64,000 nt of DNA, from positions 714,542 to 778,541 of the forward strand of contig NW_019091385.1 of the NCBI RefSeq assembly GCF_001949145.1. The letters run 5' to 3'. The stretch comes from Acanthaster planci (Eukaryota; Echinodermata; Asteroidea; Valvatida; Acanthasteridae). Position numbers and translations under genes: made by a program. Below are positions 52,701 through 61,700 of the stretch, one piece after another. How positions within the stretch are numbered: position 1 is the first letter of the stretch; each line of letters starts with the position of its first letter. Under the pieces are notes generated by a model. It worked only from the letters and a program-made list of their open reading frames with translations, was not told where the DNA came from and searched no databases.

Positions 52701-55700
52701 GTCGCAAAACCAGTGTCTATTCAATATTGTTGACAACTAGTGGCTTTCCCTTCTAATCCTTTGGGAAATAATGGCCACTTGTCACTTTTCAACACAAAAA
52801 ACACAGACTGTTTTACCATGTTGATGTTCGGGAATTAGAAACGGCAATTGAATAGTGTTCGGTAGGTTCTGTGCACAAATTACTGCGAGCCAAGGATGAT
52901 GTTCGGCATAGCGGTGTTCGGTATAGCGGCGTTCCACTGTAGTTCTTTTTCATTACAGTGTCACAAGAGGGCTGTCTATGGATGTAAACCTCCACTGTTA
53001 GTTGGCTTTGTTAAGGAAGCAGTGTGCTCTCGGCATGGTCATGGAAAATTCTTGGAAAAAAGTTGTCCTGGAAAATCATGGATAATTGGGAAAATATGAG
53101 GTGTCCTGGAATCCTGTTGACAAAAAAAAGTCATGGAAGTCAGTTTCATGAAGGGATTATCTGGTTGGCCGCTTTTGATAATGGAATGATGATAAATTGA
53201 CAGGCAATCCATGTTAGTCTGTGGTAATGGCTGTTGCACACTTCCAGTTCATAATGCAGAACAACTGTTTTTGCAAAATGGCGTAAATAAATGTCATGGA
53301 AATTGTCTTATTTTAGTGCCGGAAAGTCCTACAAAAGTCATGGAATTTGAATCAAGGCATTTTTTTTTTAAATCGTGTACCGACACCTGTATTAAAGGTT
53401 TCCATCGAACGTCTATTTATGATAAGGTTTCGAGATAAATTCACCCATTATCCCTAAAGTTTCAGGGTATTTTGGCAAGAAACCCAGCCAGATGCATCAG
53501 TCTGCTCATTTATCAAAGTGGTTTTCCGTGCCCATTGCAACAAGATCAAACCAGTCCACCATTCCCCAGGCCAAATAGCCTGGATTGAAAGCAAATGTAA
53601 AGAAATGCAAAAACTTTCTGAACCAGTGTCTTACTAATGTCCTTGTAAGTTATTTAAATTCCACTTTATGTTAACTGTGAGGCAATCTGAAAACTGCTGG
53701 TTTTCTTATTTTCTACTTTGCAGGCAAGGCGACATCCAGTGCCAGCTCTCCTGGTCAGCAAGACTCGGTGACCGGCAACCCTTCCTCCCTATCTGATTCC
53801 CGTCGCAGTCCAGCCTCGGCCAAGGACCTCAAGGAATCTCAGGAGGGGCGTCGGTCCTCAGAGAGCATGTACCGCGAGATGCACTCAGGCCGCAGCACAC
53901 CCTGGGCAGACTCCAGCGAGGGCAAAGACCGTCGGATACCGGCCTCTCGAGGGGAGCCGGGGGTGGCCTATGTCTCGCCTCACATCTCCCACACGTCTCA
54001 AGTCCATCACAGGACTCAACAGCAGCAGCAGAAGTCGCTGCAGGAGCGAGATGTCTATGAAGTTGGAAGCAGTCACCCAGATATACCCAGTATGAGGTAT
54101 CCAGGCAGAGCCATCAGTCAGGCCTTGTACCCAGGTGCCCGCTATCCACGAGATGCACACGGAGACATGTACCCTGACCGGGATCAGCACCCACATGTGT
54201 CCTCCCCACCCGGGGTACCCACAGGTGCCCGACCGCCCCGGTCTGGTTCCCCGTTTGCTCTTGTGCCCATGGACAGAGCCTCCCAGTCACAGCAGCAACA
54301 CCGGGCTATCCCACCACCCAGATCCACCAAGGCGAACGTTCCGCCACCCCCTCCCCTGATCAACAAGCTGTCGCCCAAGCCTATCAAGACTGAGAAGCCG
54401 TCACCCCTGGGCCAACTCCACAGTGGGTCCATCACACAGGGTACACCCATCAACTTCTCCACGGCTGCGAACCCTCCCTCCAGGTAATTTTTACTCCAAC
54501 TCATCAGAATAATTTCACAAAGCCCTCATTGTCCGATCAAACCTTCAGTCACTGCCTGTCTTAGGCCTTGTTGTAAAATCCTAATCACTCCAAATTCTCT
54601 TTAATCAAAGAATCCCCTTTGTGCAACATGTTTGGGGATTCGGAAATCAGAATCAAAACTTCATTGTCCCTTAATGTGTTTGGTTTTCCAAAGCTGTACC
54701 ATTGTTTAAACCATATTTTGGGAGTTTTTACGGCCATAACTGATCAGGTTATGTGAGGTTATTGAGAGCTTCTACCGATGAGACCTGAATGATTCTCTTA
54801 CAAGTGTATTTCAAAGTAGATGTAGAGGAAGCCTCTTCTTAGGTTTGAAATCCTTTTTATCATTTTTTACTTCTCCAGTCGATATGAAAGGACCCCAGCT
54901 GGCTATGATGGACTGCTGGTCAAGGGTCAACCCTCAGCGACTTCCCCACGGCAGGAGGGGGTAGGGGGAGGGGGATCCATCACCCAGGGGACGCCCATAA
55001 ATAGAGGGGGACGGGAGTTGCCTGGTGGGTCCATCGTCAGGGGTGTACCTATGCAGCCTCCGTTGCATGAACCATCAGGTTCTAAAGGTATGTGTCTGAC
55101 TTGAGAAAGGGCGAGGGTGAGTCCTTGTAGATGTGTAATTTGGCAGGAATTCTTTTGAATGGCGATTCGTCAGTCATGCTGTGATGTGACCTGTCCTGAT
55201 AAGCACTCACCCTCAGTGGCCCAGCCCTCTGTCACATTGTCATACGTCATGGTGGTATCGACCAATCGATCAGGGTACCGTGGCAACTTTAAAAATTCAG
55301 TGCTAGATAGTGGGCATGGATGATGGTGATGACAGTAGAAAGAGCAAAGGTCATGGTGGTGATGGATTCTGCAAAATCTCATCCAAATTGTTGATGGTGA
55401 ACATAATAGCAGATGCTGTAATTGAAGTGTAAAAGCCAGCAGTGGTGGTGTTGGTGATCATGGTGATATGTGAGGTGATGGTGGTGTTACTGAGGAGGGT
55501 TTGTGGTGATAGTCACAGTGGCTCATGGTGATAGTAAGTTTGATTAGAACAGTAAATGACAAATGTTTCCCTGACTTTCTCTACCACGCATAGGTTCAAG
55601 CATGAATCATGAAAGTCAGAGAGCCACTCCTGGTGCTTACGAAGCAGGCACCACGCGGAGCACCCCTGTCACCTATGAGGGCGAGAGACCTAGAGTGACC

Positions 55701-58700
55701 CAGTCTGGGTCTCGTCATGAACAGCTCATGCACCGGGTTACTATTTATGACAACCCTTTGGCCAGACGGTCACCAGTGTACGTGGATACCAGCGGGACGG
55801 TTCGAGGTAGGCATCAAAATTTGAAGAAGCTTACATCAATACACGGATGGCTTGGCTTCTCTTTGGCAAACTTGTTTCTGTGAATGGAGATGTGAAGGAC
55901 ATGCAGAGTGAAAGCAAACATTTGCATTTAAAATTTACACATTTTATTGCTTCACTGTGTCTTATATTTATGAAATGATAATTTTTGCTCTTAAAGAACA
56001 ATTGTGTCAAGATAACCAACATTCAGTTATTTGTAAATGGAGAATAAAGTTCAAACCTCAACTGTGGTTTTTTTGTTACCCAATTCTACAGCATCCAACC
56101 CTTTTGAACGCCCCATGCCCCACTTGCCAGTAGATGCATCGGCAATGTACCTGGCACGTCATCAGGATTACATGAACAGTCTAATGGCTAGATCAAGCCA
56201 GCCAGACACCACATCCTTCAACAGCTCCAAGGAAACATTGGCCGGTAAGTCAGGGAAACATTGGTCTGCAATCTAGAAAAACACTGATTTGTGATGTAGA
56301 GAAAACTGGCAATAGAGAATCATTAGTTAGTGATTGAGGGAAATGCTGGCCAGTGATTCAGCCCACTACTGGCCGTGAATCTGGGAAGTACTGGCTAGTG
56401 ATTTTGGAAAAGTAATTCATGGAGTTTTTGGATTTCCTGTTTCCCACCTGTCATAGCTTATCATAGGTGTATCAAAATAAAGGAAATCCAAATTCAATCA
56501 TAATTTATAGGAAACCTACAGCTTTCCTGATTATGCGTTACATGTCTCCAGAAAGGCCTGAATGTCTTTTTTCCAGTGACCACTTGATCATGTGCTCAAT
56601 GTCACGGTTGAATGAGTAACAATGCATAGTACCTGAATCTGGATCTGTCTTTTTTCAAAATGTTATATTTGCCTCCTGTCAGTCTCGTAATGAATTTATA
56701 TCATGTCTTTTGGTGCAGGTGATTTTGCAACAGCAAAGCAAATGAGCCAGCGAACTTCCACTATTGCAGGTACTTGTGTGTTTTTCTTATTTCAAAATTT
56801 CAGGTGTCATTAAAACTCCCTATTTAAAATGTCCTGGTGAGTTTAAAAACTCTAGACATGCCTCTTTGTAAATCGCTGGTTTTGGTTTATCAGGGGACTA
56901 TGCGACAGCTAAACAGATGAGTCAACAGCAGCAACAACAACAACAGCAGCAGCTGTCGCACCAACTGGTTGGTCAGCCCATCACCCAGCAGATGGCACAG
57001 CAGATGAGCCAGTCCGTCGGGCAGCCACGAGGGAGCCAGTACCCACCAGCCACTACGGCAAAAGACTCTCGACTCTCTCCTCGCAGAGAGTCACCGATGT
57101 CCAAGAATTTCCAACCAGGCCAGCAGCAGGTGTTAGACCAACAGATCCAGCAACAGATGTTGCAGTATGCCTCGGTCACCCCGGTTAGTGGACTTTCTAA
57201 GACCTTGTCCAGATCTACTGGGTAAAGGCTAGGAGTAGTGCATGTGTCTGTCAGAAGTGGCTTACACAGCCACCCATAGGCTGCTATGGATGATTGGTTA
57301 TTGCTAGCCGTAGCCCATATTCTTAGACATAGTGCCTGTATGGTTAGATGGTTTCTTTGAGGACTAAGTTTTCCCTGAAATTGGGTCTCTGATGCTTACC
57401 CCGTTGTTGAGTCATGCTTACTTGTGAATAAATTGATCAAGTTTGGCTACTCATGATAAGACGCCTATTGCATTAGACACCTGTTTCTTGTTTTGCATTT
57501 AAAATTATGAAAGGGAGTAGTGCATGGAAAGATTACAGGATTCAGACAAAATAAGCCTGACTTGAAAATCAGTGACTGTTCATGATCTTGGAGTGATTGT
57601 GGTATTTCCCTTTTTGTCTTGACAGCATGGACAGATTGTCTACGGGATGTACATACACCCGAGCCATTCCCATCTCCTTGCTCAGCACTACCCAGGAGGT
57701 ATCCCCTCCCCTCACCCTCCCCACCCCTCCATCAGTCCCCACACTACGCAGGCCCACCCGTCATCCCAACACCCCGCCCACACGGACAGACGTACGACCT
57801 CTCCCATGCAGCAACAGCAACAGCAGCAGCGGGAGGTGACATCACCAGCCGAGCATTATACCCAGCAGCAAGCTGTGAATTTATCCCACAGGTGGCCTGC
57901 ACCGCAAGGAGCGGGTGCAGTGCGCTTCAAGCACCCACCCAGAGGCTCCAGCCCTGGTGCCCATCCAGGCTCCGGGGTGCACCCGGTCACCCATCCGGGC
58001 TCCTTTCCATCGACCTCCTCCCACGCTGTGACCGCTGCTCATAGCATTTCCACTGTCCATCCGGCTTATTCCAGCCATCCTGGTGCCCATTTGGTGGGTA
58101 CCAGCCACCCAGGGCCCCATCACATGATTGCTGGTGCGATTGGGGGTAGCATCATGAGAGGTACACCCATCAGACCCCCTCCCAGCATCACCATGGGAAC
58201 ACCCAATCCTGAGTTAAGGGAAGAGACACCAAGAAGTCGAGCAGAGAGTACCTCAGGTAACCAGAGTTGTCACCCCAGAAACATGGCCTACTTTTCATCT
58301 TGTAACATGATTCGTTCCTCATTGTTCACAGGTTTATCTTTCATCTGTGGCTTACTTTGGCTTGCAGAAAAATATCTTTTTTATGTTTTTCACGTTTTAC
58401 AAACCTACAGTAAACTGAGAATAGCTCTAGCATATTTGAATGTGGTAAATGGGCAAATATTGTGCAGTTATGATCAGTGTGCGTAAATTTGTCCTGAAAA
58501 GGTTTATTCCAAAGATGTCCATTAAGAAACTAAGCGGGTTGAATCTGGTATTTTGGTAGCCGAAAATAGTTTCTCCACTTTGTTCTTCATTTGTTAGGGT
58601 CTGGTGGCAGTAAGTCTCCCGGTGCAGCCAGTGGCTCAGAAGCCTTCCGTACTTTGGTCCATGTGGCTGCCTCAGCCGAAACTCTGGGAACAGCTCAAGA

Positions 58701-61700
58701 GAAAGGTGACACAAGACACCGTGTAGCTGCTCAAATCAGTTGAATTCCTCTCTCCGACATCCTGTATTTGCCATAACGATTTAAAAGCCCAGGACACTCT
58801 TGTTCGACTTGGAATTTTCTCCTTTTTTTCCCACTTTCTCATTCATGCTTAAATTAACAGTGGTCTCTAGTTGTGGAAGCCTCCAAGATCCGTAAGGTAT
58901 CATCGTTTTGGATTCTTCCGTGAAAGAGCTCATAATATTTGTGCCTTTGCACTCACGTGTTAGCTGTTAGCTCTTGGTGATGATAACTTTAGATCAGCCT
59001 ACTTGATAGATTAAAGAGGTAAATGGGTATTTCCAGAAATCAGGGGTCCATTGTTTTTTTCGTGTCCTTGGCACATCTGACATATGATTTTGTAAGTTCA
59101 GAACACAATTTCTAATTTCCAAGAGTGGAGAATTAATGCAAATCGCCTTCCAAACAAATAATCATAGTTTGAAATGAATTCCGGTGTATTTGCATGTCAA
59201 ATAACAAAGGTCGGATGTAACAGGGACACAAAAATGTCACACTTTTGTACCCCTAATTTCTGGAATTACCCAAATATAAGTTTCCTGGTAATGTATGATT
59301 TGAATTTCTGCCTTTCATTTTCAGAAGCAAGGAGAATGCAACAAGCCAGTCAGGAGAGCAGAGAACGTGATGCCAGCTCCTCTAGTGAATCTCATGGCTA
59401 TCCACGAAGGCCCTACTCGGCCGGTTCCAGTCACTCCGGTCCGGGTCAAGAACGCCGGATCTCCACATCATCTGAGAGTAAAGAGAGGAAAGAGGCAGGG
59501 AGACACAGTGAGCAACAGAGGAATCACAGTATAGAGCCGGATGCCTCGGCCATCTTTGCTGCCCTGTTTGAGAAGGATAAGCAGACGCCACGGGTCTCTC
59601 CTGAGGATGAATCGGTGAGCTCCAGCCGGCCGCTGACAGCTGCTAATCTGATTGATGTCATCATCACACGCTCCATCAACCAGCCCATGCATGATAATCA
59701 GGATCCGGCTACTGACTCGGACAGCGGAGATGGTTTATCTATTGGGCGGAACACAGGCACATCAAACGAGAAGTGTGGCAAGACAGTCTCTGATTCGGAC
59801 TCCCTGCAGCCTGAGAACGGAGACAGTAATGTGCCCTCCTCTTCAACGGAACGTTCTCCAAGTGCCGCCAAGGATCCAAAGCAGCAAGAGAAAGAGACAG
59901 GTGGAGATCAGCAGGAGAGGCCTCAGGAAAGCCTCGTCCCAGTGACTTCCCCTTCCCCACCCCAGCCCATGACCCTGGCTGAGCATATAGACACTATCAT
60001 CTCCATGGGCTACAACAAGACAGAACAGATGAGTCAGACATCAGCCCCTGGAAGCTCGACCATAGCCAAGCGTGATCGTGGGAAAACATCTGGGGTTGAT
60101 ACTACAGAAAGCCGTGACCAGGGACCATCGTCCAGCTCCCCTCGTGCTAGATACAGGACACCCGACAGTGAAGTAGGATCAACCAATGATGCGGCCCGGA
60201 GAAGCAGTCCCGTAGCTTCATCCTTACAGAGCATGCATTGTGCCCGCAGTAGCACAAGTGACTCCAGAGTGAGGAGCCAGTTGATGTCTTATGCTGGGTC
60301 TGCTGAACCAAGTATCAACAGCTCCAAAGAAGGTAGTCCAAGAAGCCGGACAGCATCCACAGCGTCTGATATATCCAGTGCTTCTGCTTCTCCGGCTAGT
60401 GCAAGACCTGACAGCTACTCAAACAGAGTGTCATCTCAGTGGAGTTCACGGAAGGACCAAGAAGCTACATCAGCAGGGAGGGTCTCGCGTAGCTCATCTG
60501 AACAGAGCCGGGAGGCATCACCGGTGAGTGTCAGTGACATGGCCCCGTCAGCAGCCTCTTGGCAGAGGAAGTACCAACAGGAGGGTAATGGAGCTGATAG
60601 CAGCGAGAATGCCTCCAGGGGCTCTCAGCCGCAATTCAGGGTCCACAGCTCCCAGTCCACTTCTCCACACCAGGGAGAAAGCTGGGGTGTGGCTGATTCC
60701 AACAGGCCGCCTTCTCGAAGCAGACGCAGGGATTCGCCCAAGACCATTGTGGAGCCGGGATCAAGCTCTTCATCAGTGCTGGATGCTGCTTCAAGCAGTG
60801 AAGACCGAGCCCGTTTCACCCCAGGCCCTGCAGAGAGTGGAGTCAGCGATAGCCAACGACAGCTCAGCAGCAGCCTTTCAGACACCAAGTCCAGACCAGA
60901 AGCGGAGAGCTCTCGAGGAAGCAACCCAGCTCCGCAGAGCACCTCTCAGGAGTACAACTCGGAAAGTCCAGTGCAACCCACTGAAAGCATGTCCCAGATG
61001 AGACAGTGTCTGATGGGTGCGGCTCAGTCATTGGTGAACAGATCCCCAAAGCATGGACATCCTAGCATGCTGCCAAGTAGCAGTCACGGGAGACAACCAC
61101 AGAGGAAGGACACTAGTGTGTTCAGGTTTGATCTGCAGAGGTCCATTGATCGCATGATCGAATCCCAGGTGCGAATGGAGGCACCAGTTCGGATGGACAC
61201 CAAGGTCACCAAAATGGATGATTATGTGACGCAGCTGGTAGAAGCCGAGATGTCTAGCTCCCGGTCTTCCCCACAGCGTTGCGACAGCCGAGAGAGCACC
61301 AGCACGGCAGAGTCTGGTGGCTTAGAAGTGGATGAAAGCCGACTCTCTGATGTCTCAGACTTGGACAATCACGAGGCAGAGTCAGTCCAGCAACCGAATG
61401 TCTCCCAGCAGCATATGAGAGGGGCAAGTCCTCGACTGCCTTCCCGAGATAGCAGGGAAGGCGAAGCAGCACCAAGCTCAACACCTGTGGATGGTTCACT
61501 AAGGTTGAGTGTCGGCTCTTCCAGTTGCATGAGTAGTAACAGGGCTTCAGGTGTAACCTCACCCAACATGGCTGGACAGTCCCAGCCCGATCTTTGTAAT
61601 CAACCCAGCCAGTCAGTACCTACGTCCTGCCCATCACCAGCTTCCCAGCATGGCTTTCCCACTTCGGGGACCGGTCAGGCTGGGAACCAGTTTGCATATT

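Noticed and set aside
58257-58486. Continuation of exon 27 past 58256
   Set aside because: A clear CTCAG|gtaacc donor is present, the following residues are hydrophobic nonsense, and exon 28 fits in phase 1.
59174-59324. Extending the last exon upstream to the ATG at 59174
   Set aside because: That stretch is the end of a TIR element. The phase-correct acceptor is at 59324, and the preceding exon 28 joins in frame.
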